From contig JAURMR010000018.1 of the NCBI GenBank assembly GCA_030830565.1, positions 1 to 34,736 on the forward strand: a DNA stretch of 34,736 nt. The letters are read 5' to 3'. Under the pieces are notes generated by a model. It saw only the letters and a program-made list of their open reading frames with translations. It did not search any database and was not told the origin of the DNA. This DNA comes from Acidimicrobiales bacterium (GTDB lineage: Bacteria > Actinomycetota > Acidimicrobiia > Acidimicrobiales > Acidimicrobilacustridaceae). Position numbers and translations under genes: made by a program. Below, piece after piece: positions 17,855-25,330 of this stretch. Within the stretch, counting starts at the first letter, position 1. Each line of letters begins with the position of its first letter.

Positions 17855-18757
17855 ATGTCAGCAATCGAACGAGTTCCCTATGACGAATTTTCGTACTTCA
17901 ACGACAATGCAACCGAGGTAGGAATCGCTTGGAACGGTCCACCAACGGTGGAACGGGTCAAAGTTTCTGTTGATGAGGACCGGTCGCTGAGTGCCCTTGT
18001 TTGGGGAACTGCAGAGCCCGAGATTGTGTTTCTCCATGGCGGCGCTCAGAACGCCCACACATGGGACACCGTCGCTCTCGCGATCAATCGGCCACTTGTC
18101 GCGATCGACCTTCCCGGCCATGGGCACTCTGACGGAGGCAAGAACGGAAGCCTGAACGTCTTTGCCAATGCCGAGGACATTGCCACCGTCATTCGCGAAC
18201 TCGCGCCCAGTGCGCAACTTGTCGTCGGCATGTCGCTAGGCGGCATGACAGCGGTGGCTCTTGCCGGACATGCGCCAGAACTTGTGCAGCGACTTGCGCT
18301 GGTGGACGTCACCCCCGGAGTCGACGGACCGAAGGCTCAGCAGATCGCCAACTTCATCAATGGTCCCGAATCGTTCCCGAATTTTGATGAGTTACTCGCT
18401 CGAACTATTGAATTCAATCCCACACGAACAGAGTCCTCTCTTCGTCGAGGCATTCTGCACAATGCACTGCAACTTGACGACGGCACATGGGTGTGGCGCT
18501 ATCGCCGCATGCTGGAAACCGGTGGCGAACATCCGGATTTCTCATCACTGTGGGACGTCATCGGTGCAAGTTCTATGCCCCTACTTCTTGCCCGAGGTAT
18601 GTTGCCTCAGTCGGTTGTCGATGATGCCGATGAAGCCGAGTTGCGAAAGCGCCGGCCCGATGCGCAAGTAGTTCGCGTCGAACAGGCGGGCCACAGCATC
18701 CAGGGAGACCAACCAGTCGAACTCGCCCGTATCCTCGAAACATTCCTCGACCGCTGA
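17855..18757 (+). CDS. Alpha/beta-fold hydrolase
   Basis: This 300-residue alpha/beta hydrolase has the oxyanion motif HGGAQNAHTW near 60-69, the nucleophile elbow GMSLGG (Ser127) and the terminal His280 in AGHS. The acid probably comes from the Asp-rich loop near 254-260. The layout is like meta-cleavage-product hydrolases and other small-molecule esterases, which would fit a C-C bond or ester hydrolysis step. The ATG at 17855 has AAAGGA 6 bases upstream and lies 10 bases after the AKR stop. Its stop codon is embedded in a hairpin that may terminate the esterase-AKR-hydrolase transcript. Confidence 0.88.
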   Translation: MSAIERVPYDEFSYFNDNATEVGIAWNGPPTVERVKVSVDEDRSLSALVWGTAEPEIVFLHGGAQNAHTWDTVALAINRPLVAIDLPGHGHSDGGKNGSLNVFANAEDIATVIRELAPSAQLVVGMSLGGMTAVALAGHAPELVQRLALVDVTPGVDGPKAQQIANFINGPESFPNFDELLARTIEFNPTRTESSLRRGILHNALQLDDGTWVWRYRRMLETGGEHPDFSSLWDVIGASSMPLLLARGMLPQSVVDDADEAELRKRRPDAQVVRVEQAGHSIQGDQPVELARILETFLDR

Positions 18758-18770
18758 GCGATCCGCTCAG
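18754..18770 (+). terminator. Hairpin at the stop of the alpha/beta hydrolase gene
   Basis: CTGAGCG at 18754-18760 pairs perfectly with CGCTCAG at 18764-18770 around a 3-base loop, and it includes the TGA stop codon. No T run follows. It may terminate or attenuate transcription before the SDR gene 26 bases further on. Confidence 0.5.
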
Positions 18771-18795
18771 GCTCAATTGATTCAAAGGCGACACC

Positions 18796-19698
18796 ATGAC
18801 GTGGACAACTGCTGACATCCCTAATCTCACCGGAAAGGTTGCCGTCGTCACAGGCTCGAACGCTGGCCTCGGCTTTCACATCGCCAGCGACCTGGCTGGT
18901 GCTGGTGCCAGAGTCATCATGGCCTGCCGCAATGAAACCAAAGCGACAGAAGCCGCCAACAAGATTCGCCTGACCTCGCCGCGCGGCACTGTCGAAACGA
19001 TGACCCTTGACCTTGCCGACCTTTCGTCGATTACTGCGTTCAGCGAAAAACTCGGATCAACGGTTGACCGCCTCGATATTCTTGGAAATAACGCTGGTCT
19101 CATGGCCGTCGATGAATCGAAGACCGTTGACGGATTCGAAACCCAATTCGGCGTCAATCACCTCGGACACTTCGCCCTTACGGGCTTAGTTCTTCCCCTC
19201 TTGCTCGCAACTCCCGGATCACGCGTGATCAACCATTCGAGCATGGGACACCGCCCCGGCAAGATGCATCTCGACGATCTCAACTTTGAACGTCATCGCT
19301 ATTCGCGTTGGCCGGCCTATTTCCAGAGCAAGTTGGCAAACCTGCTCTTTTCGCTCGACCTGCAACGCCGACTTTCACTTGCAGGTGCACCAACGATCGC
19401 ACTCACTGCTCACCCGGGCGGAAGCCGAACCGACCTTGGCGTCGAAGGTTCGGGCCTACTCAACAAGGCTCTCAAACCAATCGGCGGATTCGGGCAATCA
19501 GCAGCAAAGGGGGCACTCCCCTTTGTGCGCGCCTGTGTCGATCCAACTGCAAAAGGTGGCGACTTCTATGGCCCGCGTTTTCTGATCTTTGGTTCGCCAA
19601 AACTCGAAACGCCAACCAAGCGAGCCCGCAACACCGAAGATGCGAAACGACTCTGGAATGAGTCCGAGCAGCTCACGGGTGTTCACTACCTCGACTGA
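18796..19698 (+). CDS. SDR of the retinol-dehydrogenase-like type
   Basis: This 300-residue short-chain dehydrogenase has the cofactor motif TGSNAGLG at 19-26, NNAG at 98-101, a catalytic Ser in the HSS at 147-149, and Tyr175 with Lys179 in YFQSK. This is the pattern of the retinol/WW-oxidoreductase-like SDRs, which use NADP(H) on lipophilic alcohols and ketones. AAAGGCGA lies 5 bases before the ATG. It is the last gene of the rightward arm of the catabolic cluster. A hairpin lies between it and the preceding hydrolase, so read-through may be partial. Its stop is 8 bases from the convergent VOC gene. Confidence 0.9.
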   Translation: MTWTTADIPNLTGKVAVVTGSNAGLGFHIASDLAGAGARVIMACRNETKATEAANKIRLTSPRGTVETMTLDLADLSSITAFSEKLGSTVDRLDILGNNAGLMAVDESKTVDGFETQFGVNHLGHFALTGLVLPLLLATPGSRVINHSSMGHRPGKMHLDDLNFERHRYSRWPAYFQSKLANLLFSLDLQRRLSLAGAPTIALTAHPGGSRTDLGVEGSGLLNKALKPIGGFGQSAAKGALPFVRACVDPTAKGGDFYGPRFLIFGSPKLETPTKRARNTEDAKRLWNESEQLTGVHYLD

Positions 19699-19706
19699 AC
19701 CGCCGT

Positions 19707-20168
19707 TCAGCCGTAGTGCCAATCTCGTTCCGGCGGCGCGGCGTATTCAATGCACTGCACATCGAACCAAATCGGCAAGAGATACTTCACGTAGAACGCG
19801 TGGACCGTGCTCGCTGGATTCACAAGGTCGTCGTAGACCTTAAGCTGAATGCCAGGTTCGGACGTCTGCATCTCAGCAATACGCGAACACAGTGAGTCGA
19901 CTTCTTCTCGCGTGTCATGCAAAAGACCGAGGTGGTCGTAACCAGGCGATGACATTGGATTCGGATTTTCGGCCAAGAGAATGAACTGCGTCGCTCGTTC
20001 ATCGAGCATCATCAACAATCCGTTCTGACCAAGAATTTCAACGTCCTTGCACTCCCAGCCAAACAGGTCTCCGTAGAAGGCTCGGACTTGATCGCGAAAT
20101 TCAGGTGTGAGCGTGCCGGGTGCGAATGTCAGTTCCATGTGGTTGAAGCGCATCATGGAGTCGACCAT
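19707..20168 (-). CDS. Single-domain VOC metalloprotein next to the phosphonate-ester hydrolase-like gene
   Basis: This 153-residue VOC-fold protein starts at ATG 20168; a GTG at 20195, directly abutting the sulfatase-superfamily stop, is an alternative. His10, His79 and Glu141 fit the classical VOC metal triad found in glyoxalases and in thiol transferases such as FosA. It follows the phosphonate-monoester-hydrolase-like gene on the same strand by 27 bases and should share its transcript. Function is unknown. A role on a phosphonate or a hydroxylated by-product is inference from position only. GAGGTGA lies about 13 bases before the ATG, somewhat far for a ribosome binding site. Confidence 0.75.
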   Translation of the reverse strand: MVDSMMRFNHMELTFAPGTLTPEFRDQVRAFYGDLFGWECKDVEILGQNGLLMMLDERATQFILLAENPNPMSSPGYDHLGLLHDTREEVDSLCSRIAEMQTSEPGIQLKVYDDLVNPASTVHAFYVKYLLPIWFDVQCIEYAAPPERDWHYG

Positions 20169-20195
20169 AGAGCGATCTGATTCACCTCGCCGCAC

Positions 20196-21614
20196 CTATG
20201 GGAGAAACGTTCCCGTGAGCGTTCGATCGGTGTGCTGTGCTCGCCAAGCCAACATCGCCCGGGCTTCGGCCCATGCTCGCTCAGGATCAGCAAGCATCGT
20301 CCGCCAGGTTGGATCAGCAGAAATGTCATAGACAAGCGCTTCGCCATCGGCGAACTGCACATAGGCAACGTCATCGCTTCGGCGCACCGTGAGTTGGTGC
20401 CCGACACTTCGACGATCCTGCGGCCACTTCGCACCATCACGACCCGGCGTGAAAAACCGCCAGTCAAATTCCCAGTAGGCCGCATCGCGCCACTCTTGCG
20501 GCACTTCACCTTCGAGGAACGGTCGCAAGGACCGACCATCACACTGACGAGGAACGTCGAGAGCAAGCAATTCACACACAGTCGGAAAGACATCGACTGC
20601 TTCGGTGAAAACCTCGATGACAGTCCCGGCTGATTCCGGCGATCGTGGATCTCGAACGATGAGTGGGATATGGAAACTCTCCTCAAACCAACCCATCTTT
20701 TGGACCATGCCGTGATCGCCGAGTTGTTCACCATGGTCTGAGGTCACGATGACGATCGTGTTCTCCCATTGACCCATCTCGCGTAACGCGTCCCACACTC
20801 GACCAAGTTGCTGATCAACATCGCTGATCATTCCGTAGTACTGCGCGCGCATCTCACGCAGTCCGTCCTCGTCAGTGGATGCTGCGAAGTACGAAATCGA
20901 CAACAGGAATTCGTGCAGCGGATGTAGCTGCGATCCTGGGCGATTGGGAAGATCCACTGCGGAACGTTCATATGCCGTCGACCACTCCCCCGCCGCAGAA
21001 AATGGTGGATGTGGTCGGAGATGGCTCAAGTGCGCAAACCAGGGTTCGTCTTGTTCGGGCAACCACTCAAGGAAACGATTCGTGAGAAACGCGCTGATGC
21101 CAACCTCTGCAGGCCGCTGCGATTCAGTGGCGAGTCCCTCTTCCGGATCAACTGGCATTTCGTAACCCAGCGCGCGCACCCAGTCCGCCCAAGCCTCACG
21201 TCCACGGGTGAGATCGAGCTCACAACGAAAGCCGGGTAATACGCCTTCATAGGTGAGCAGGCGAGGATCATCTTCAGGGACTGTTCGGGGATCGACAGCC
21301 TGATCGGTGTAACCAAACAGAACCGGGTCGTAACCATTCCGACGAGCCGCCAGCGCGATGTTGTCGAACCGATCGTCAAGCGGCGATCCATTCATCACCA
21401 CACGGTTATTCATTTGGTACGTGCCGGTGTACAACGCCGCGCGACCCGGGGCACATGGCGACGCTTGCCCATAGTGCTTTGCGAACCGAACGCCTTCGCC
21501 GCACAGTGCATCGAGGGAGGGCGTCTGCACGACTGGGTGACCGGCTGCCGAAAGGCATCCCGCACGAAACTCGTCAAGAGTGACGAAAAGGACGTTAGGG
21601 CGGGAGTCGGCCAT
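20196..21614 (-). CDS. Formylglycine-dependent sulfatase superfamily, phosphonate monoester hydrolase-like
   Basis: This 472-residue alkaline-phosphatase/sulfatase superfamily enzyme carries the formylglycine motif CAPGR at 54-58 (Cys54 to be oxidised), metal Asp14, and the SDHGEQLGD block starting at 292, with Lys306 near by. Several stretches recall phosphonate monoester hydrolases (PMH) of Rhizobium and Burkholderia as I remember them: MNNR after the active site, an LHLGY-like HLSHLRPHPPF, QCDGRSL, and a C-terminal WR-x-HTDRTLT. PMHs split phosphonate monoesters and also sulfate and phosphate esters promiscuously. An ordinary arylsulfatase is the alternative. I chose ATG 21614 because TACGCT lies exactly 6 bases upstream; 21662 would overlap the divergent gene. 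Confidence 0.82.
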   Translation of the reverse strand: MADSRPNVLFVTLDEFRAGCLSAAGHPVVQTPSLDALCGEGVRFAKHYGQASPCAPGRAALYTGTYQMNNRVVMNGSPLDDRFDNIALAARRNGYDPVLFGYTDQAVDPRTVPEDDPRLLTYEGVLPGFRCELDLTRGREAWADWVRALGYEMPVDPEEGLATESQRPAEVGISAFLTNRFLEWLPEQDEPWFAHLSHLRPHPPFSAAGEWSTAYERSAVDLPNRPGSQLHPLHEFLLSISYFAASTDEDGLREMRAQYYGMISDVDQQLGRVWDALREMGQWENTIVIVTSDHGEQLGDHGMVQKMGWFEESFHIPLIVRDPRSPESAGTVIEVFTEAVDVFPTVCELLALDVPRQCDGRSLRPFLEGEVPQEWRDAAYWEFDWRFFTPGRDGAKWPQDRRSVGHQLTVRRSDDVAYVQFADGEALVYDISADPTWRTMLADPERAWAEARAMLAWRAQHTDRTLTGTFLP

Positions 21615-21649
21615 GCCCGGAGCGTAGGACACGGGCCTAGCATCGCGAC
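21615..21649. promoter_or_regulatory. Overlapping divergent leaderless promoters (PMH-like / PhyH-HD)
   Basis: Only 35 bases separate the two start codons. Leftward, TACGCT (complement of 21621-21626) lies 6 bases before ATG 21614. Rightward, TAGCAT at 21638-21643 lies 6 bases before GTG 21650. The two -10 elements are 11 bases apart, so each promoter's -35 region must fall in the other gene. Joint regulation is therefore likely. I see no Pho-box direct repeat. Confidence 0.6.
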
Positions 21650-22417
21650 GTGGACCAGCCATTCTTTGACACCATCGAACCCGGGCCTGATGCCGCTGAG
21701 CATTTCAATCGATTCGGTTGGGTCCTTACGGAACCGCTTCAGCCCCAAGCCGTCGCTGAATTGCGCGAATGGGTCGACGAGCTGATGTCGTGGCCTGATG
21801 ACGGACCGTGGCTCCACTATCGCGAAGCAACATCGAACGGACCGAGACTGTGCCGCACCGAAAACTTTGTGCCGTTCCACGACGAGTTACGCGAACTGCT
21901 GACTCGGAGCGAGCTTTCCGACACCGCCTCAATTCTTCTCGACGAGAGTGCGGTCCTCTACAAAGAGAAGATCAACTACAAAGCCGCCGGAGGCGCTGGG
22001 TATTCACCTCACCAAGACGCGCCCGCTTATCGATTTATCGAAACTCACGTTTCATGCATGTTGGCGATCGATGACTCACGCGAAGCAAATGGCTGCCTTG
22101 AAGTCGTCTCGTCGATGCACCACGAAATCTTGCCGATGGATGAAAAGGGATGCATCCGGTCAGATGTCGTCGAACAACTTGAGTGGACGCCGGCGCCGAT
22201 TTGGGCCGGCCAAGCACTCTGGTTTCATTCACGAACTCCCCATCGAAGTGGTCCGAACACCTCCACCCAACCTCGTCGTGCGATCTATCCCACCTACAAC
22301 GCACTCCGTGAGGGCGATCTCCGAGAGGCGTACTACGAGCAGAAGGCGAAAGAGTTCGCGTCGGCCGATGGCCCTCGCGTCTCACTCATCGGCGACTTCG
22401 AGGGACAGATGCTCTGA
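21650..22417 (+). CDS. PhyH-family Fe(II)/2-oxoglutarate dioxygenase, PhnY-like
   Basis: This 255-residue phytanoyl-CoA-dioxygenase-family protein has the iron facial triad His121, Asp123 (HQD) and His198 (TPHRSGPN), with an Arg pair about 10 residues on for 2-oxoglutarate. The family hydroxylates varied small molecules; the marine enzyme PhnY hydroxylates 2-aminoethylphosphonate. The PhnY assignment rests mainly on its partner: the next gene, overlapping by one base (TGATG), is a PhnZ-like HD oxygenase. I chose GTG 21650, supported by TAGCAT 6 bases upstream and the lack of an earlier start. A generic PhyH role remains possible. Confidence 0.8.
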   Translation: MDQPFFDTIEPGPDAAEHFNRFGWVLTEPLQPQAVAELREWVDELMSWPDDGPWLHYREATSNGPRLCRTENFVPFHDELRELLTRSELSDTASILLDESAVLYKEKINYKAAGGAGYSPHQDAPAYRFIETHVSCMLAIDDSREANGCLEVVSSMHHEILPMDEKGCIRSDVVEQLEWTPAPIWAGQALWFHSRTPHRSGPNTSTQPRRAIYPTYNALREGDLREAYYEQKAKEFASADGPRVSLIGDFEGQML

Positions 22418-22968
22418 TGACGCCCGCATCGATTGATTCCGTTCTTGAGTTGTACTCTTCGTTCGGAAACGAGAACTACGACGAGGATGTCAGCCAACTT
22501 GCGCACGCGTTGCAATGTGCTGCGCTTGCCAGCCGTGATGGCGCAAACGAGGAACTAATCGCGGCCGCTCTTCTCCACGACATTGGCCATCTCTTTGAGA
22601 TCCAACGCAACAATGGCCCCGACCACCAGACAGATCTTCGCCACGAGCACGCCGGCGCTGAGTTTCTTCGTGGGCTGTTCCCCGAATCAGTCACAACAGC
22701 AATTGCGCTGCACGTCGAAGCAAAGCGGTACCTCGCCGCGAACGAACTCGACTACTTCGATGCTCTTTCACTCGGCTCGAAGCGGAGCCTTGAAGTGCAG
22801 GGTGGGCCATTTACAGCACAAGAAAGTTCCGCATTCCTTGCGCGTAAAGGAAGCTCAGACGCAGTCGCTCTTCGTCGTTGGGATGATCACGGAAAAGTGA
22901 TCGATCTTGCGGTCCCAGAATTTGCGACTTGGATCCCGCTCCTCAAACGAGTTTCGATCTCCGAGTAG
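22417..22968 (+). CDS. HD-domain mixed-valence di-iron oxygenase, PhnZ-like
   Basis: This 183-residue HD-domain protein should bind two irons. PhnZ cleaves the C-P bond of hydroxylated 2-aminoethylphosphonate with O2, releasing phosphate and glycine. Metal ligands expected by comparison are all seen: His30, His54-Asp55, His76, His99 and Asp156. His58 follows the HD pair (HDIGH). Residues expected around the phosphonate are also in place: Lys103 (HVEAKRYL), Ser121 before LEVQGGP, and Arg153 three before Asp156. Tyr21 and Glu23 lie in the mobile N-terminal segment. An ordinary HD phosphohydrolase would not share the LEVQGGP block. The alignment is from memory of PhnZ. The stop abuts the convergent next gene. 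Confidence 0.78.
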   Translation: MTPASIDSVLELYSSFGNENYDEDVSQLAHALQCAALASRDGANEELIAAALLHDIGHLFEIQRNNGPDHQTDLRHEHAGAEFLRGLFPESVTTAIALHVEAKRYLAANELDYFDALSLGSKRSLEVQGGPFTAQESSAFLARKGSSDAVALRRWDDHGKVIDLAVPEFATWIPLLKRVSISE

Positions 22969-24045
22969 TTAGCGCAGACGAATCTGAGCCGAACCCGTAA
23001 TTGGCGGCAGGTCCACAGGGCTCAGTGCTCCTGCATCTGCTGCGCACACTGCGGGAATCGCGTTGACGCAACGATTGGCTGCGCTCGCGTTACCGCCACC
23101 GGCAGCACCAGGTTCGCCCGGCTCGTTTCCATGAACATTGATCTCGAGATGGGGATGACCACTCATAACCACTCGGTGTTCGCCACCAGGCATGGTCGGC
23201 TGCTGCCAGTCAGGCGCACAGTCATCATCAATACGGGTGACGTGCTCAACCACCAACAGCGGCTGACCTTGAACGATGCCCGTCACTTGGAAACGAAACG
23301 CCCCAAGTGTTCCCTCTTCAAACGTTCCCATTCCCGGGACTTCAATCGTGCGTTCGAGTGGTCGACGTTCGACGCTTGTGGTGATCTGATCAACTTCAAG
23401 TTCAAGAATGTCAGCAAGCACGCGCACCATTGGCGCCCACACAGTCAACAACGAAATTTCTTCAAGCATTTGCGGCATTCGATCCATCGGCCCACCAAGA
23501 CCGATCACATTCCGCACGATGTCGGGCGCGTCGTAGAGCGCATAGTTGAAGATCTCTTGGATTCGGATCTCGGTAATTCCAGCGCCAACACCGCTCACGA
23601 GGCCGGGGAGAATGTCGAGAGCCCAACCGGGATCGATGCCCGAAACGAAGACTGAGGAATTTCCTCCTTCCATCGCAGGGTTGAGCATTCCCATCAACTC
23701 CGGCGGTGCACTTGCAGGGTGCAACAACGGGTAGAACGCTGTCGACACCACATTGCGACCCGAACGAAGCAGGCGTTCTAGATCCATATACGCCTCCATC
23801 GGGCGCGTATCAGCGGTGGCGGCGTACACGACGCAATCAACATCAGGCGCAAATGCGATCTCGGTATTGTCGGTCGCAAGAACCCCAAGCGGACTAATTC
23901 CCGCAAGTTCACCCGCGTCCTTGCCGACCTTGGCAGGGCTCGAAACGACTACCCCGACAAGTTCCAGATCACGATGCGTCGCGATCGCGCGGATCGCTGG
24001 CCGTCCGACGTTCCCTGTTCCCCATACAACGACTCGATAGGTCAT
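22969..24045 (-). CDS. DapB-like NAD(P)-dependent dehydrogenase (diaminopentanoate dehydrogenase-type family)
   Basis: This 358-residue protein has an N-terminal Rossmann motif GTGNVG at 9-14 and the overall pattern of the dihydrodipicolinate-reductase-like family. That family includes 2,4-diaminopentanoate dehydrogenase and many uncharacterised actinobacterial proteins. The substrate is unknown. The C-terminal 60 residues include a Gly/Ala/Asn-rich loop (about 305-320) with a Cys pair nearby. I chose ATG 24045 rather than an upstream start: TAGGGT lies 8 bases before it, just beyond a hairpin that ends the preceding gene. Convergent with the PhnZ-like gene with no gap between the stops. Confidence 0.78.
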   Translation of the reverse strand: MTYRVVVWGTGNVGRPAIRAIATHRDLELVGVVVSSPAKVGKDAGELAGISPLGVLATDNTEIAFAPDVDCVVYAATADTRPMEAYMDLERLLRSGRNVVSTAFYPLLHPASAPPELMGMLNPAMEGGNSSVFVSGIDPGWALDILPGLVSGVGAGITEIRIQEIFNYALYDAPDIVRNVIGLGGPMDRMPQMLEEISLLTVWAPMVRVLADILELEVDQITTSVERRPLERTIEVPGMGTFEEGTLGAFRFQVTGIVQGQPLLVVEHVTRIDDDCAPDWQQPTMPGGEHRVVMSGHPHLEINVHGNEPGEPGAAGGGNASAANRCVNAIPAVCAADAGALSPVDLPPITGSAQIRLR

Positions 24046-24053
24046 GGGCGGGG

Positions 24054-24059
24054 ACCCTA
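24054..24059 (-). promoter_or_regulatory. Candidate -10 (TAGGGT) of the DapB-like gene
   Basis: The complement of 24054-24059 reads TAGGGT and ends 8 bases before ATG 24045. No Shine-Dalgarno sequence is seen. It lies directly after the hairpin at 24061-24078. Confidence 0.4.
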
Positions 24060-24060
24060 G

Positions 24061-24078
24061 CGGCGAGGAACCTCGCCG
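24061..24078 (-). terminator. Hairpin between two leftward genes
   Basis: CGGCGAGG at 24061-24068 is the exact complement of 24071-24078; seven pairs can form around a 4-base loop. It lies 13 bases after the stop of the extended SDR gene on the minus strand, with no T run. Confidence 0.5.
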
Positions 24079-24091
24079 TGTCGGAACACTT

Positions 24092-25198
24092 CTAGTTCTC
24101 GAAGGTTGCTTGCGATCGGGGACGTCCGCCGGGGCCGCTGTAGGCGAGTCCCACCCCGGGGACGACAGCAAACTCCACTGGCTCCATCGATCCAATCGCC
24201 GATTTCCATGACGTGATCAAGTCGTCTTCGGCCCGGTAATCGAACGGATCGGTCAGCACGTATTCCTCGGGTGCTCCTGGGGCAATCGGGTTCTCTGCAA
24301 GCCAACGCGCAGTTCGAGCTACTGCCTCGCGGGCAGGAACAAGGTCCCGGTACCCGAGTCGGGTCTGCAGCAGCGACGTATCAAGAACGCGATGGGTCGG
24401 AGAAGGTTGTGCAAGAAGCGGACGAGCCGGGATAGCGACCTCGAAGGGCATCGACACGATTTCAAGTTCCGCTTTAAGTTCCGCAGCAACAATTTCAATG
24501 ACCTGACGGATCGTGAGCACTTCGTCATCGCCACAATTAAACGCGAGTCCTGCAGCTTCATCAGGATGGTCGACCCCGCACAAAACAGCATGCGCCAAAT
24601 TCTCGGTATAGCCGTGGTGATGCAGGGTCAACCCGTCGTCAGCGACAACGATCTGGCGACGACCATCAAGGATGCGACGGACAATGCTCCATTCACGCGG
24701 AACGACCTGCAACGGACCATAGGCATACGGATAACGAAAATGCGCCGCGTTTGGCTGATTCGCAAAGACGAACTCTTCCGTTCGAGCGACTCGAAACCCT
24801 TTCTCGTCTTCTTCCGGAACTACGACGACCGGCGCGGATTCGTTGACAGGAACAGGCAAACCTTCTGGAGTAAACAACCACGGATTCATCCATCCACGAA
24901 TTGCTGGCACACCGCCGACGGAAACAAAGCGATCAGTTCGCCCAACCATGAATTCCGCGATTCGCCGAAGACGTCCGTACATCACGACCGTGAGGTCCCA
25001 GGATCGGTCGCCCACTGCTTCCGCCAAAGAATCCATGTTGTAGGGATCGGCATGAATATGTTCGATATCAACCGGGGTCTCTGGTCGCTCATGGGTTCCA
25101 CGGTGCAGGATCACGACCTCGTGACCACGGGCCTGAAGACCACGAACGAGGTGTATGCCAGTCGGCCCCGTGCCGCCGATCACCAGTGTCTGTGTCAT
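24092..25198 (-). CDS. Atypical extended SDR / NAD-dependent epimerase-like protein
   Basis: This 368-residue protein begins with a Rossmann motif GGTGPTG at 8-14 and follows the extended SDR (NAD-dependent epimerase/dehydratase) pattern, with FRYPYAYGP in the middle. The catalytic YxxxK is not visible: no Lys follows the central Tyr residues at the right spacing. This places it with atypical SDRs that act as reductases, binding proteins or isomerases. The C-terminal 45 residues form an extra polar extension. TAGGGT (complement of 25235-25240) is a possible -10, with a leader of about 30 bases. Divergent from the SDR at 25331; a perfect palindrome lies between them. Confidence 0.78.
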   Translation of the reverse strand: MTQTLVIGGTGPTGIHLVRGLQARGHEVVILHRGTHERPETPVDIEHIHADPYNMDSLAEAVGDRSWDLTVVMYGRLRRIAEFMVGRTDRFVSVGGVPAIRGWMNPWLFTPEGLPVPVNESAPVVVVPEEDEKGFRVARTEEFVFANQPNAAHFRYPYAYGPLQVVPREWSIVRRILDGRRQIVVADDGLTLHHHGYTENLAHAVLCGVDHPDEAAGLAFNCGDDEVLTIRQVIEIVAAELKAELEIVSMPFEVAIPARPLLAQPSPTHRVLDTSLLQTRLGYRDLVPAREAVARTARWLAENPIAPGAPEEYVLTDPFDYRAEDDLITSWKSAIGSMEPVEFAVVPGVGLAYSGPGGRPRSQATFEN

Positions 25199-25255
25199 AC
25201 ATTGCTCGCTTCATCGTGCGGTGTGTGATTGGTGACCCTACAAGCGGAGCGCTCA

Positions 25256-25267
25256 GACTCATGAGTC
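25256..25267. promoter_or_regulatory. Perfect 12-bp palindrome in a divergent intergenic region
   Basis: GACTCATGAGTC reads the same on both strands and lies in the 132 bases between the divergent genes starting at 25198 and 25331. It overlaps the place where the -35 of the leftward promoter (TAGGGT at 25235-25240) would be. It is a candidate operator; the regulator is unknown. Confidence 0.45.
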
Positions 25268-25330
25268 ACCGCGCATCTCCGCATCGTGGTAGCAATCACT
25301 TTCGGCCTTTAGCTGCCATAGGGGGAAACC

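Noticed and set aside
24046-24195. N-terminal extension of the DapB-like gene
   Set aside because: It would run through a hairpin and into the end of the upstream gene; the Rossmann strand begins right after ATG 24045.
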